Assembly: GCA_964545205.1 (NCBI GenBank)
Contig: CAZJFH010000041.1
Coordinates: forward strand, 1 to 44,554
Origin: CAZJFH01 sp964545205
GTDB taxonomy: Bacteria > Pseudomonadota > Alphaproteobacteria > Rhodospirillales > Magnetospirillaceae
DNA length: 44,554 bases
Reading direction: 5' to 3'
The translations under genes were made by a program, and so were the position numbers. The notes under the pieces were generated by a model. The model was given only the letters and a program-made list of their open reading frames with translations. It was not told the origin of the DNA and did not search any database. Positions 28,467 to 36,731 of this stretch are shown piece after piece; positions within the stretch are counted from its first letter, which is position 1, and every line of letters starts with the position of its first letter.

Positions 28467-28847
28467 TCACCACGCCGGATCGTGGAACAGCCGCGCCAGC
28501 AGGGCGACGGCCACCAGCCAGATCAGCACGATCACCGCCGCCGCCGTCCAGCTCTTCGGCCGTCGCGTCGTCATGTCGGCGGCCTGGGCGCGCAGCTCGG
28601 CCATGACGCCGGCCGGAATCAGCTTGATCACCAGCCACAGGCCGGCCGGCACCAGGATCAGGTCGTCGACATAGCCGAGGATCGGGATGAAGTCGGGGAT
28701 CAGGTCGATCGGGCTCAGCGCATAGGCCGCGACGACGGCGGCCAGCACCTTGACCAGACCGGGCACGCGCGGATCGCGCGCCGCCAGCCACACCGCCAGC
28801 ACGTCGAGCTTGACGGCGTTGGCCCAACTTCGCAGTCGTTCACGCAT
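28467..28847 (-). CDS. YkvA family (DUF1232) membrane protein
   Basis: A 126-residue protein with the family signature AYALSPIDLIPDFIPILGYVDD followed by a hydrophobic segment (LILVPAGLWLVIKLIP). A C-terminal membrane helix (about 101-118) leads to RLFHDPAW. DUF1232 proteins are small membrane proteins of uncertain role; some attach to sensor or export systems. Length is typical. The stop abuts the stop of the convergent small basic gene with no gap. Confidence 0.88.
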   Translation of the reverse strand: MRERLRSWANAVKLDVLAVWLAARDPRVPGLVKVLAAVVAAYALSPIDLIPDFIPILGYVDDLILVPAGLWLVIKLIPAGVMAELRAQAADMTTRRPKSWTAAAVIVLIWLVAVALLARLFHDPAW

Positions 28848-28947
28848 GCCGCCTCACGCGCTTGAACAGTCTCCGGCCCGGCACCAGCGCCGCGACGGCG
28901 CGGTCGGCCGTCGCAGGAGACAACCCGCGGCGCCGGCCTTCGTTCCA

Positions 28948-28977
28948 AACAAGAAGGCGCCCGGAAACCCGGGCGCC
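28948..28977 (-). terminator. Rho-independent terminator of hsp20
   Basis: On the minus strand a 9-bp GC stem (GGCGCCCGG / CCGGGCGCC) with a 4-nt loop, then a T-rich run TTCTTGTTT. It lies 22 bp after the hsp20 stop. Confidence 0.85.
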
Positions 28978-28999
28978 CCCCATCGGACCGTCTGGTGGA

Positions 29000-29458
29000 T
29001 CAGGCGGCCTTGTTCTCGATCACCTTCGGCTGTTCGGCCTTCTCGATCTTGATGGTGCGCGGCCGCATCGCCTCGGGCACCTCGCGCACGAGTTCGATGT
29101 GCAGCAGACCATTGAGCAGACGGGCGCCGGTCACCTTGATGTGGTCGGCCATCTCGAACCGGCGCTCGAACGAGCGGCCGGCGATGCCGCGGTGCAGGTA
29201 CTGCACCGAACCGTCTTCCTTGCGGGCCTTGCCGGAGACCACCAGCGTGTGGTCCTGGGCGGTGATGTCGAGGTCGTCCTCGCCGAAGCCGGCCACCGCC
29301 ATGGTGATGCGGTACTGGTCTTCGCTCAGCTTCTCGATGTTGTACGGCGGATAGCTGACCGCCGACTCGTCGACCCGCGTGGCGGCGTCGAGCACGCGCG
29401 CGAGATGATCGAAGCCGACCGAGGAACGGAACAGGGGGGACAGATCGAACGTACGCAT
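29000..29458 (-). CDS. Small heat-shock protein, Hsp20/IbpA class
   Basis: A 152-residue ATP-independent chaperone. The N-terminal arm MRTFDLSPLFRSSVGFDHL is typical of class A alphaproteobacterial Hsp20 proteins. The alpha-crystallin domain spans about 35-125 (YPPYNIEKLSEDQYRITMAV ... GLLHIELVREVPE). The C-terminal tail holds RTIKIEK, an I-x-I-type motif for oligomer assembly. It holds unfolded proteins for refolding. The AAGGAGG ribosome site lies inside a predicted ROSE thermometer, and a terminator follows at 28948-28977. The gene is alone in its transcript. Confidence 0.95.
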   Translation of the reverse strand: MRTFDLSPLFRSSVGFDHLARVLDAATRVDESAVSYPPYNIEKLSEDQYRITMAVAGFGEDDLDITAQDHTLVVSGKARKEDGSVQYLHRGIAGRSFERRFEMADHIKVTGARLLNGLLHIELVREVPEAMRPRTIKIEKAEQPKVIENKAA

Positions 29459-29556
29459 AGCCTCATCCTCCTTCGCGAAGCAATGGACTCCGGGGGCGCA
29501 TCGCATGACCACGCCCCCTTGCCGGTACGCGGCCCCGAAACGGCGACCGCGCGTAT
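29459..29556 (-). ncRNA. ROSE-type RNA thermometer in the hsp20 leader
   Basis: On the minus strand the final leader hairpin pairs TTGCT (29479-29483) with the AGGA of the Shine-Dalgarno AAGGAGG (29467-29473), leaving one bulged G. This is the U-Y-G-C-U/AGGA core that defines ROSE elements. A second strong hairpin lies upstream (GGGGGCG / CGCCCCC arms at 29512-29518 and 29492-29498). The leader is about 98 nt, within the ROSE range. Melting at heat-shock temperature would expose the ribosome site. Confidence 0.75.
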
Positions 29557-29562
29557 GACCCG

Positions 29563-29590
29563 TATCTAATCCGGCCCGGTCCGGCGTCAA
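29563..29590 (-). promoter_or_regulatory. hsp20 promoter
   Basis: On the minus strand TTGACG (29585-29590) is followed after 16 nt by TAGATA (29563-29568), a housekeeping-type promoter. This fits control by the RNA thermometer more than by a heat-shock sigma factor. The CTTGAC -35 could also be read by RpoH. Confidence 0.5.
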
Positions 29591-29684
29591 GCCCCCGAGG
29601 TAACTCTATGGGTTGCGTTGAAAGCCCGCGATCGCGCGCACACGTCCAAAACCAGGAGCCGCCGCGTTTCCGGAGGACAAAGCG

Positions 29685-30125
29685 TTGAGCCTGCACCAGC
29701 CGAACGATTTCGCCGCCCCGCAGACGCCGTCGCCGGCGCTGCTGAAGAAGACCTACGGCGAGACGCTCGACCTGATCGTCGAGGCCCGCAACTACATGGC
29801 CTACAAGGCCCTGACCGAGCGCCGGCGCATGGACCGCCTGCAGAGCCTGAAGCTGTCCTGCGAGGCGTTTCGCGTCACCTCCCGCCTGACCCAGGTGATG
29901 TCGTGGCTGATGGCCCAGCGAGCCGTGCAGGACGGCGAGATCAGCCTCGACGAGGCGATCGAGAAGTTCCGCCTCGAGGCCGAGGACGTCTGCCTCGACG
30001 ACAGCGGCCACGACGACGACGGGCTGCCCGAGGGCTTCCGCAGCCTGCAGCACCGCAGCCATCGCCTGTACCAGCGCATCTCGCGGCTGGACCGCATGGT
30101 CCGCGATCGCCGCAGCCTGCATTGA
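29685..30125 (+). CDS. DUF1465 family protein
   Basis: 146 residues, wholly helical. The conserved stretch is RVTSRLTQVMSWLMAQRAVQDGEIS, then EAIEKFRLEAEDVC and GLPEGFRSLQHRSHRLYQRI, the pattern I associate with the alphaproteobacterial DUF1465 family. Its function is not established; the family is found in species with CtrA-type cell-cycle control. The start is TTG at 29685 with GGAGGA about 7 nt before; no in-frame ATG gives a full-length protein. It is divergent from hsp20. Confidence 0.82.
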   Translation: MSLHQPNDFAAPQTPSPALLKKTYGETLDLIVEARNYMAYKALTERRRMDRLQSLKLSCEAFRVTSRLTQVMSWLMAQRAVQDGEISLDEAIEKFRLEAEDVCLDDSGHDDDGLPEGFRSLQHRSHRLYQRISRLDRMVRDRRSLH

Positions 30126-30192
30126 CCGCTTGACCTTCCCGTCGCGGGAAGCTTCATGATGCCCGAAGATGCAAATCGGAGGGCAAGCGAAC

Positions 30193-30399
30193 ATGGCCAA
30201 GACCTACCGCGTCACCGGCATGACCTGCGGCGGCTGCGCCGCGTCGGTCGAGAAGGCGATCAAGGCGGCGGTGCCGGGCAGCAGCGTCTCGGTGAATCTC
30301 GAGAACAAGGCGGTGACGGTCGACGGCGCCGAAGACGACGCCAAGATCCGCCAGGCCGTCGAGGGCGCCGGGTTCGGCTACGAGGGCGTCGCGGCCTGA
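30193..30399 (+). CDS. copZ: Copper chaperone CopZ-like, heavy-metal-associated domain
   Basis: A 68-residue single HMA domain of ferredoxin-like fold with the metal site MTCGGCAASVEKAI (C12 and C15). It has the later hydrophobic pattern VSVNLENKAVTV and GFGYEGV. It probably carries Cu(I) to a P-type ATPase or target; no ATPase or cue-type regulator lies in the window. A GGAGGG site lies upstream of the ATG. Its last 22 nt overlap the 3-prime end of the convergent histidine kinase gene. Confidence 0.9.
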   Translation: MAKTYRVTGMTCGGCAASVEKAIKAAVPGSSVSVNLENKAVTVDGAEDDAKIRQAVEGAGFGYEGVAA

Positions 30400-32195
30400 T
30401 CGTCGCGGGCCTTCGGGTCCGCGGCCGCCGATCTGGCGCATGGGTCGGCGCCGCCGGTGGCGGCGCTCGGGCGCATCGCCTGCCACTGCCGCAGCACCGC
30501 TTCGTCGCAAGGCCCCCGGCCGCCGTAGGTCGCGGGGAAGCCGAGGACGAAGGTGCTGCCCTCGCCGGGCGCGGAATCGACCCAGATGCGGCCCTTGTGG
30601 TGGGCCATGATCTTGCGGCACAGCGCCAGGCCGATGCCGGTGCCTTCGGAATGGCCGCGGCTGTGCAGGCGCTCGAACAGCGCGAAGACGCGCTCCTGGT
30701 GCTCCGGCGCGATGCCGATGCCGTTGTCGCGCACCGCGACCAGCACCCGGGTTCCGAAGCGCTGCGCGTCGATGCGGACCATCAGGCGGCGGTCGGGATC
30801 GCGGTATTTCAGCGCGTTGGCGATGAGGTTCTGGAACAGCCGCGACAGTTCGTCGGGGTGGCCGGCGACGTCGGGCAGGTCGGGGGCGACGACGACGGCG
30901 GCGCCGGATTCCTCGATGCGCGTCCGCAGGTTCGACAGCGCCGAGTCGACCGCCTCGGCCAGGGCGACGCGCTCGAACGGCGCCTCCTTGCGCCCGGCGC
31001 GGGAGTATTCCAGCAGATCGAGCACCAGCCGGTCCATCCGCCGGGCGCCGTCACGGGCGAAGCCGATGAATTCGCGCTCCTCCTCGTCCAGTTTCGGGCC
31101 GGCCCGCCGCTCCAGCAGCGACAGGAAGCTGCTGACCATGCGCAGCGGCTCGCGCAGGTCGTGGGACGCGGCATAGGCGAACGCCTGAAGCTCGGCGTTC
31201 GAGCCGGCCAGTTCGTCCGTGCGCTCGGCGAGGCGGGCATGAGTCCGGCGGTTGCGCTCGACCGCCCAGGCGAGCAGCCCGAACGCGCCAAGCAGCACCA
31301 CGCTCAGCGCCCCCGTCCAGGCGACCAGGGTGGCGCGGCGATCTTCGAAATCGGCGAACACTTCGCTCCGCGACAGCAGAACGACGACCACCAGCGGGTA
31401 CTCGGTCAGCCGCCGCCAGGCGCCGATGCGCAGGACGCCGTCGACGGCGCTCGGAACCTCGTAGGTCCCGGTCCGCGGCTGGTCGTCATGGAAATAGGGG
31501 CGGTCGGGCACCAGGAAGTTCATCGCCTCGCGCGGTGCCGGCATCTTGGAGGCGCGGGCGCGGATCACCCGGTCGGTGCCGACCAGCGTGACGGCGCCGT
31601 CCCGGCCGATGTCGATCGACTGGTAGAAATCGGTGAAGTAGGCGGGATCGACCGAGATCACCAGCACGCCGCCGAAGCCGCCGTCGGCGCTCCGCATGCG
31701 GCGGGTGAACTGCACCGACCACCGCCCGGAGACGCGGCCCAGCACCGGCCTGCTGATGAACAGCCGATCCTCGGTGGCGTCGCGGTGGACCCGATAATGT
31801 TCGCGGTCCGAGAGGTCGAGCGGCTGGTCGGGGGTGCCGAGACTGCTGTAGCCCAGCATGCCGTCGGCGTCGATCGTCGCGATCTGCAGCAGGTACTGGC
31901 TGTCGAGCGTCGCGAACACCCGCGCCACCTCCTGTTGCAGATCGGCGGGGTCGTGTTCGATTTCGTCGCGGATGTGCAGCAGGGCGTGGTCGATCAGACT
32001 CGCGGTGCTCAGCACGTGCGCCTCGAAGGCGCGCGCCAGGTTGGTGGCGTTCACCTCGGCGCTGCGCTGGACCTGCCGGCGATCGTGATCGAGTTCGTTG
32101 CTCAGCGTCGCCCACAGCGCCGCGACGACAACGAGTCCAAGTCCGATGATCAGCCACGGCAGGGGCCAGATTCTCGGTTCCGCGTCCCGCCCCAT
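30378..32195 (-). CDS. Cache-domain sensor histidine kinase
   Basis: 605 residues. Membrane helix 1 is about 12-31. A periplasmic double-Cache sensor spans about 40-285 (LLQIATIDADGMLGYSS; SDREHYRVHRD; GGVLVISVDPAYFTDFY). Membrane helix 2 is about 291-311. A coiled coil leads to a HisKA box with H345 (FAYAASHDLREPLRMV), the phytochrome-like subtype. The ATPase domain has NLIANALKY, DNGIGIAPEH and GTGIGLALCRKI. A 45-residue disordered tail follows. It has no receiver domain and no response regulator nearby, so its partner is unlinked. Cache domains usually bind small acids or amino acids; the ligand here is unknown. A GAGGGA ribosome site precedes the ATG. Confidence 0.9.
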   Translation of the reverse strand: MGRDAEPRIWPLPWLIIGLGLVVVAALWATLSNELDHDRRQVQRSAEVNATNLARAFEAHVLSTASLIDHALLHIRDEIEHDPADLQQEVARVFATLDSQYLLQIATIDADGMLGYSSLGTPDQPLDLSDREHYRVHRDATEDRLFISRPVLGRVSGRWSVQFTRRMRSADGGFGGVLVISVDPAYFTDFYQSIDIGRDGAVTLVGTDRVIRARASKMPAPREAMNFLVPDRPYFHDDQPRTGTYEVPSAVDGVLRIGAWRRLTEYPLVVVVLLSRSEVFADFEDRRATLVAWTGALSVVLLGAFGLLAWAVERNRRTHARLAERTDELAGSNAELQAFAYAASHDLREPLRMVSSFLSLLERRAGPKLDEEEREFIGFARDGARRMDRLVLDLLEYSRAGRKEAPFERVALAEAVDSALSNLRTRIEESGAAVVVAPDLPDVAGHPDELSRLFQNLIANALKYRDPDRRLMVRIDAQRFGTRVLVAVRDNGIGIAPEHQERVFALFERLHSRGHSEGTGIGLALCRKIMAHHKGRIWVDSAPGEGSTFVLGFPATYGGRGPCDEAVLRQWQAMRPSAATGGADPCARSAAADPKARDDQAATPS

Positions 32196-32269
32196 TCGTC
32201 CCTCGTTTCGGGTGAGATTAGCCGGGTTTGGAACGAGGATAGGTCAAATTATGACGAAGGTACATGGTC

Positions 32270-33793
32270 CTACGGATGCCGCGCCGCGAAGCGCACGGCT
32301 TCTTCCGCCGCGCGCATCAGGGCCTTGGCCTTGTTCAGGCTCTCCTGGTACTCGGCCTCGGGGTCGGAATCGGCGACGATGCCGGCGCCGGCCTGGGCGT
32401 ACATGACGCCGTCCTTGACCAGGGCGGTGCGCAGGGCGATGCAGGTGTCCATCTCGCCGTTGGCGCCGAAATAGCCGATGCAGCCGGCGTAGAAGCCGCG
32501 CTTCTCGGGCTCGAGCTCGTCGATGATCTCCATCGCCCGCACCTTGGGCGCGCCCGAGACCGTGCCGGCGGGGAAGCCGCCGAACAGGGCGTCCATGGCG
32601 TCGTGACGCTCGAAGTCCATCTCGCCCTCGACGTTCGAGACGATGTGCATGACCTGGCTGTAGTACTCGATGTGCATCTGCTCGGTGACCTTGACCGTGC
32701 CGACCTTGGCGACGCGGCCGACGTCGTTGCGGCCGAGGTCGAGCAGCATCAGGTGCTCGGCGCGCTCCTTTGGATCGGCGAGCAGGTCGGCGGCCAGGGC
32801 CTGGTCCTCGGCCTCGTCCTTGCCGCGCCGGCGGGTGCCGGCCAGCGGCCGGATGGTGACCTTGCCGCCGCGCAGCCGCACCAGAATCTCGGGGCTGGAG
32901 CCGACGATGGCGAACCCGCCGAAGTCGAGGTGGAACAGGAACGGGCTGGGATTGGTCCGCCGCAGGGCGCGGTAGAGCGAGAACGACGGCAGCCGGAACG
33001 GCACCGCGAAGCGCTGCGACAGCACCACCTGGAAGATGTCGCCGGCCAGGATGTAGTCCTTGGCCTTGCGCACCATGGCGTGGAAGCGGTCGCGGGTCAT
33101 GTTGGCGGCCGGCACCGGCAGCGTCTCGCCGTCGCCGACCGAGTCGCGGCGGTAGGGCAGCGAGCGCTCGAAATCGGCGATCACGTCGGCGAGGCGTTCC
33201 AGCGCCTGGTCGAAGGCGGCGCGGGCCGGCACGTCGGGCCGCGGACGCACCGGGGTGACCACGGTGACCATGTTCTCGATGTTGTCGAACACCGCCATCA
33301 CGGTCGGGCGCATGAACATGCCGTCGGGAATGCCGATCGGGTCGGGCTTGGCCTCGCCCAGCTTTTCGGCCAGGCGCACCATGTCGTAGGCCATGTAGCC
33401 GACCAGGCCGGCGCTCATCGGCGGCAGGTTTGCCGGCAGCTCGATGTGGCTCTCGGCGACCAGGGCGCGCAGCGAGGCCAGGGCGCCGCGCTCGGCGGCG
33501 ACCGGGCAGGGCTCGAAGCTGTCGCGGTCGAATCGGGCGTCGCGGTTGATTTCGGCGCGGTCGCCGAAGCAGCGCCAGATGACGTCCGGCTTCATGCCGA
33601 TGATCGAGTAGCGGCCCAGATTGGCGCCCTTCTCGACCGACTCCAGCAGGAACGAGTTCGGACGCCCGTCGGCGAGCTTGAGCATTGCCGAGACAGGCGT
33701 CTCCAGGTCGGCGACCAGGGCGGTGGAGACGACCTGCGCTTCGCCCGCGTCGTAGCCGCGGGCGAAGCTCTCGAACTCCGGGGCGGCCCTCAT
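32270..33793 (-). CDS. trpE: Anthranilate synthase component I
   Basis: 507 residues. It converts chorismate and ammonia (from TrpG) to anthranilate, the first step of tryptophan synthesis. The feedback site LLESVEKGANLGRYSIIG is present. The catalytic C-terminal domain has VVLSQRFAVPF, GSSPEILVR, RPLAGTRRRG, DLGRNDVGRVAKVGTV, FPAGTVSGAPKVRAMEII and AQAGAGIVADSDPEAEYQES. It is separate from TrpG, unlike the fused form of some rhizobia. Its ATG overlaps the stop of the upstream foldase gene as ATGA. No Trp-rich leader peptide or attenuator is seen. Confidence 0.97.
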   Translation of the reverse strand: MRAAPEFESFARGYDAGEAQVVSTALVADLETPVSAMLKLADGRPNSFLLESVEKGANLGRYSIIGMKPDVIWRCFGDRAEINRDARFDRDSFEPCPVAAERGALASLRALVAESHIELPANLPPMSAGLVGYMAYDMVRLAEKLGEAKPDPIGIPDGMFMRPTVMAVFDNIENMVTVVTPVRPRPDVPARAAFDQALERLADVIADFERSLPYRRDSVGDGETLPVPAANMTRDRFHAMVRKAKDYILAGDIFQVVLSQRFAVPFRLPSFSLYRALRRTNPSPFLFHLDFGGFAIVGSSPEILVRLRGGKVTIRPLAGTRRRGKDEAEDQALAADLLADPKERAEHLMLLDLGRNDVGRVAKVGTVKVTEQMHIEYYSQVMHIVSNVEGEMDFERHDAMDALFGGFPAGTVSGAPKVRAMEIIDELEPEKRGFYAGCIGYFGANGEMDTCIALRTALVKDGVMYAQAGAGIVADSDPEAEYQESLNKAKALMRAAEEAVRFAARHP

Positions 33794-35676
33794 TGCAGGC
33801 GCTCGTTGATCACTTGCCTGTTGACTGTCGGTTCGAAGCGCTGGTTCAGCGCGGCGACGTACTGGTCGATCAGGTCGGCGGCGATGGCCTCGGCCATCTG
33901 CGCCTTCAGCGCCTTGAAGCCCTCGGGATCGGCCTCGGGCGAGGCCGGAACCACGGTGTCGACGCGCGCGACGCTGGCGCCGGTCGGCGTGCTGACCACG
34001 GCGACGCCGCCCTGCGGCTGCGCGAACACCTGGGCGGCGAGTTGCGGCGAGACGTCGGCGCCGGCGCCCGGCTGGCGGGTGAACGGCTTGGTCTTGCTCG
34101 CCGTGACGCCGAAGGCTTCGGCGACGGCGTCGACCGGCTCGCCGGCTTTCAGCTTGGCCGCGGCCTCTTCGGCCTTGGCGCGGGCGGCGGCCAGCTTCTT
34201 CTCGGCCTGCCAGGCCTGCAGCACCTCGTCGCGCACGGTCTCGAACGGGCGCACCGCCGGCGGGGTCACGTCGTCGACCCGCACGACGAAGAAGCCGGCG
34301 TCGTTCTCCATCTCGGTCAGGAAGCTCTCGGTGCCTTCCGGCGTCTCGAAGGCGGTGGTCAGGAACTTGGTCGAGGACGGCAGCTCGGCGATCGGCTCGC
34401 CCGAGGGGCCGCGGCCCTGGGGGTCGACGGCCTCGGCCTTGACCAGGCGCAGGTTCAGCTTCTCGGCGGCTTCCTCCAGCGTGGCGCCGCCGGCCAGGGT
34501 GTCCTGCACCTTGTTGCCCATCTCGTACATCAGGTCGATCGCCTTCTCGCGCACGACGTCCTGACGAAGCTGGTCGCGCACGTCGGCGATGGCGCGCTGC
34601 CGGCCCTGCTCGACCTCGGTGACCTGGACAAGGTGCCAGCCCAACGGGCTCTGGACCGGCTGGGTGACGCCGCCGACGGGGGCCGCGAACACCGCCTCGG
34701 CGAGCTGGGCGTCGATCGCCTCCAGCCCCTGGCGGTCCATCCAGCCGAGTTCGATCAGCGGCTGGCCGATGCTGTCGGCCGCTTCGCTCAGCGACATGTT
34801 CTGCCTGGTCAGCTCGAGCGCCTTCTCGGCCGCCTGCTGGTCGCCGAACACGAGCTGGCGGATGTTGCGCCGCTCCGGCTGCTGGAATTCGTGCAGCCGC
34901 TGCTGGTAGGCGTCCTCGATCATCTCGTCGGTGACCTCGATCTCGTCCGCGACGTCGGCCGGGGTCAGCAGCAGCCCGGCGATCGAGCGGTATTCCGGCG
35001 CCATGAACCGCTGCTGGTGCTCCTGCCAGTACTGCTGCAGCTGCTCGGCCGGCGGCGCCTCGGGCGCCGGCATGGCGGCCGCGTCGAAGCGCAGGACGTC
35101 GGCGGTGCGCTTTTCCTGCAGATGCGTGTACAGCGGCTTGGCGGCGGCCTCGGGCGCGGTGACGCCGTCGGTCACCGCGGCGATGAGCTGGCCGCGCAGC
35201 AGGTCGAGGCGCGCCATCTGGATGAAGCCTTCCTCGGTGTAGCCGGCCTGGTTGATGACGGCGCGGAAGCGCTGCTGGTCGAAGCCGCCCAGCTCGTTGC
35301 GGAAGGCGGGATTCTCGGCCACCGCCCGGCGGACCACCTCGTCGGGCGCCACCAAGTCGAGCTCGCGCGCCGCCTGGTCCAGCAGGGCGCGGGCCACCAT
35401 GTTGTCGATGGTGCGCTCCAGCAGGCCCATCTGCCGCGCCTGCTCCTCGGTGAAGGCGTCGCCGAAGGTGCGCTGCAGCCGGTTGAGCTCGCGCCGGTAC
35501 TCGGCGACGACCGCCTCGGGCGGGACCTCGATGGCGCCGGCGGTGATCGCCGGCGCGTTGCGCAGGCCGCCGGTCACCATGTCGCCGACGCCCCAGACCG
35601 CGAAGCTGAGGACGAGGACCAGGAACAGGACTTTGGCGACCCAGGTCTTGGCGCCTTTGCGAAGTGCGTTGAGCAT
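33790..35676 (-). CDS. ppiD: PpiD/SurA-N-like periplasmic peptidyl-prolyl isomerase
   Basis: 628 residues. An N-terminal anchor (MLNALRKGAKTWVAKVLFLV, helix about 16-36) is typical of PpiD. It is followed by a SurA-N-like chaperone domain (about 40-230). A parvulin-like domain spans about 250-375 (AEAVFAAPVGGVTQPVQSPLGWHLVQVTEVE), and a second chaperone region runs to the C-terminus. It helps fold newly exported proteins at the Sec exit. Many family members have inactive parvulin sites, so isomerase activity is uncertain. An upstream in-frame ATG (35748) would put 24 residues before the anchor and is rejected. It is translationally coupled to trpE and divergent from tpiA. Confidence 0.9.
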   Translation of the reverse strand: MLNALRKGAKTWVAKVLFLVLVLSFAVWGVGDMVTGGLRNAPAITAGAIEVPPEAVVAEYRRELNRLQRTFGDAFTEEQARQMGLLERTIDNMVARALLDQAARELDLVAPDEVVRRAVAENPAFRNELGGFDQQRFRAVINQAGYTEEGFIQMARLDLLRGQLIAAVTDGVTAPEAAAKPLYTHLQEKRTADVLRFDAAAMPAPEAPPAEQLQQYWQEHQQRFMAPEYRSIAGLLLTPADVADEIEVTDEMIEDAYQQRLHEFQQPERRNIRQLVFGDQQAAEKALELTRQNMSLSEAADSIGQPLIELGWMDRQGLEAIDAQLAEAVFAAPVGGVTQPVQSPLGWHLVQVTEVEQGRQRAIADVRDQLRQDVVREKAIDLMYEMGNKVQDTLAGGATLEEAAEKLNLRLVKAEAVDPQGRGPSGEPIAELPSSTKFLTTAFETPEGTESFLTEMENDAGFFVVRVDDVTPPAVRPFETVRDEVLQAWQAEKKLAAARAKAEEAAAKLKAGEPVDAVAEAFGVTASKTKPFTRQPGAGADVSPQLAAQVFAQPQGGVAVVSTPTGASVARVDTVVPASPEADPEGFKALKAQMAEAIAADLIDQYVAALNQRFEPTVNRQVINERLQ

Positions 35677-35850
35677 GCGGCGGGACTTGCTTTTCCAGGG
35701 GTAAAACGAGGTCGGGCGGATGATAGAAGCCCGGTTGCGGTGCCGCAACGGGAAATGCCGCCATCTTGTCCGGCGCGGCCGCGCGGCGGCGGCGGAGGCC
35801 CGGCTGGAAAACCGCCCCGCCCTGTGTTAAATCCGCCCATCAACGAAATC

Positions 35851-35856
35851 CATAAT
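35851..35856 (+). promoter_or_regulatory. Possible -10 element of tpiA
   Basis: CATAAT (5 of 6 consensus bases) lies 17 bp before the tpiA start, adjoining its GGAGGG ribosome site, so the leader would be very short. No convincing -35 is seen (TTAAAT region near 35827). Confidence 0.3.
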
Positions 35857-35873
35857 TCGGAGGGAATCGACCC

Positions 35874-36635
35874 ATGGCAGCTCGGCGGCCGCTGATTGCC
35901 GGCAACTGGAAGATGAACGGCCTGCGGGCCGACGGCGTGGATCTGGCCGGCGGCATCGCCGCGAAGGTCAAGGAGGAGGGGGCGCCGCGCGGCGACCTGC
36001 TCGTCTGTCCGCCGTTCACCCTGATCTCCGACGTCGCCCGCGCGGTGGCCGGCGCGCCGGTCGCGGTCGGCGGCCAGGACTGCCACGCCAAGGCGTCCGG
36101 CGCCCATACCGGCGACATCAGCGCGCAGATGCTGGCCGATCTCGGCTGTCGCTACGTCATCGTCGGCCATTCCGAGCGCCGCACCGACCACGGCGAATCC
36201 GACGCGGTGGTCAAGGCCAAGGCCGAGGCGGCGATCGGCGCCGGGCTGGTGGCGATCGTGTGCATCGGCGAGACCCTGGCCCAACGCGACGCCGGCCAGA
36301 CGCTCGAGGTCAACCGCTCGCAGCTGCGCGGCTCGCTGCCCCAGGGCGCGACGCCGGCCAACACGGTGATCGCCTACGAGCCGGTATGGGCCATCGGCAC
36401 CGGCCGCGTCGCGACTCCCGAGCAGGCCCAGGAGGTCCACGCCGCCATCCGCGCCGAGATCGCCGCGGTGCTGGGGCGCGAGACCGCCGACGGCATGCGC
36501 ATCCTCTACGGCGGCTCGATGAAGCCCGACAATGCCCGCGAACTGCTGGCGCTGCCGGATGTCGACGGCGGCCTGATCGGCGGCGCCAGCCTCAAGGTCG
36601 GCGATTTTTGGGCCATTGCTCAAAGTTGCCCCTAG
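35874..36635 (+). CDS. tpiA: Triose-phosphate isomerase
   Basis: A 253-residue TIM barrel interconverting dihydroxyacetone phosphate and glyceraldehyde 3-phosphate. Active-site landmarks are N11 and K13 (AGNWKMNG), the catalytic His in IVGHSERR, the catalytic Glu in AYEPVWAIGTG with its flexible lid, and the phosphate-binding ILYGGSMKPDN and GLIGGASL. Length is normal. A GGAGGG site is 7 nt upstream. It heads the run tpiA-secG-pyrG-kdsA-eno-ftsB, all on the plus strand. Confidence 0.98.
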   Translation: MAARRPLIAGNWKMNGLRADGVDLAGGIAAKVKEEGAPRGDLLVCPPFTLISDVARAVAGAPVAVGGQDCHAKASGAHTGDISAQMLADLGCRYVIVGHSERRTDHGESDAVVKAKAEAAIGAGLVAIVCIGETLAQRDAGQTLEVNRSQLRGSLPQGATPANTVIAYEPVWAIGTGRVATPEQAQEVHAAIRAEIAAVLGRETADGMRILYGGSMKPDNARELLALPDVDGGLIGGASLKVGDFWAIAQSCP

Positions 36636-36731
36636 CCATCGCGGCCTTCGGCGAATAAAAAGGCCGCCGACAGACGTTCGTTCCGCCCGCCGCCACCACC
36701 GGCGACGGGCGGGCACAGCCGTGGTGGAGTC

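Noticed and set aside
33794..35676. Trp attenuator or T-box-like leader for trpE
   Set aside because: trpE starts within the foldase stop codon, leaving no leader; no Trp-codon cluster is seen just upstream.
32270..35764. A continuous frame that would fuse upstream sequence to trpE
   Set aside because: The part before 33793 is Arg/Ala/Gly-rich and is the wrong frame of the foldase gene; trpE has its own ATG overlapping the foldase stop.
33685..35895. A 736-codon plus-strand frame antisense to the foldase gene
   Set aside because: Low-complexity Gly/Leu/Arg translation opposite a clear PpiD-type protein; treated as a shadow.
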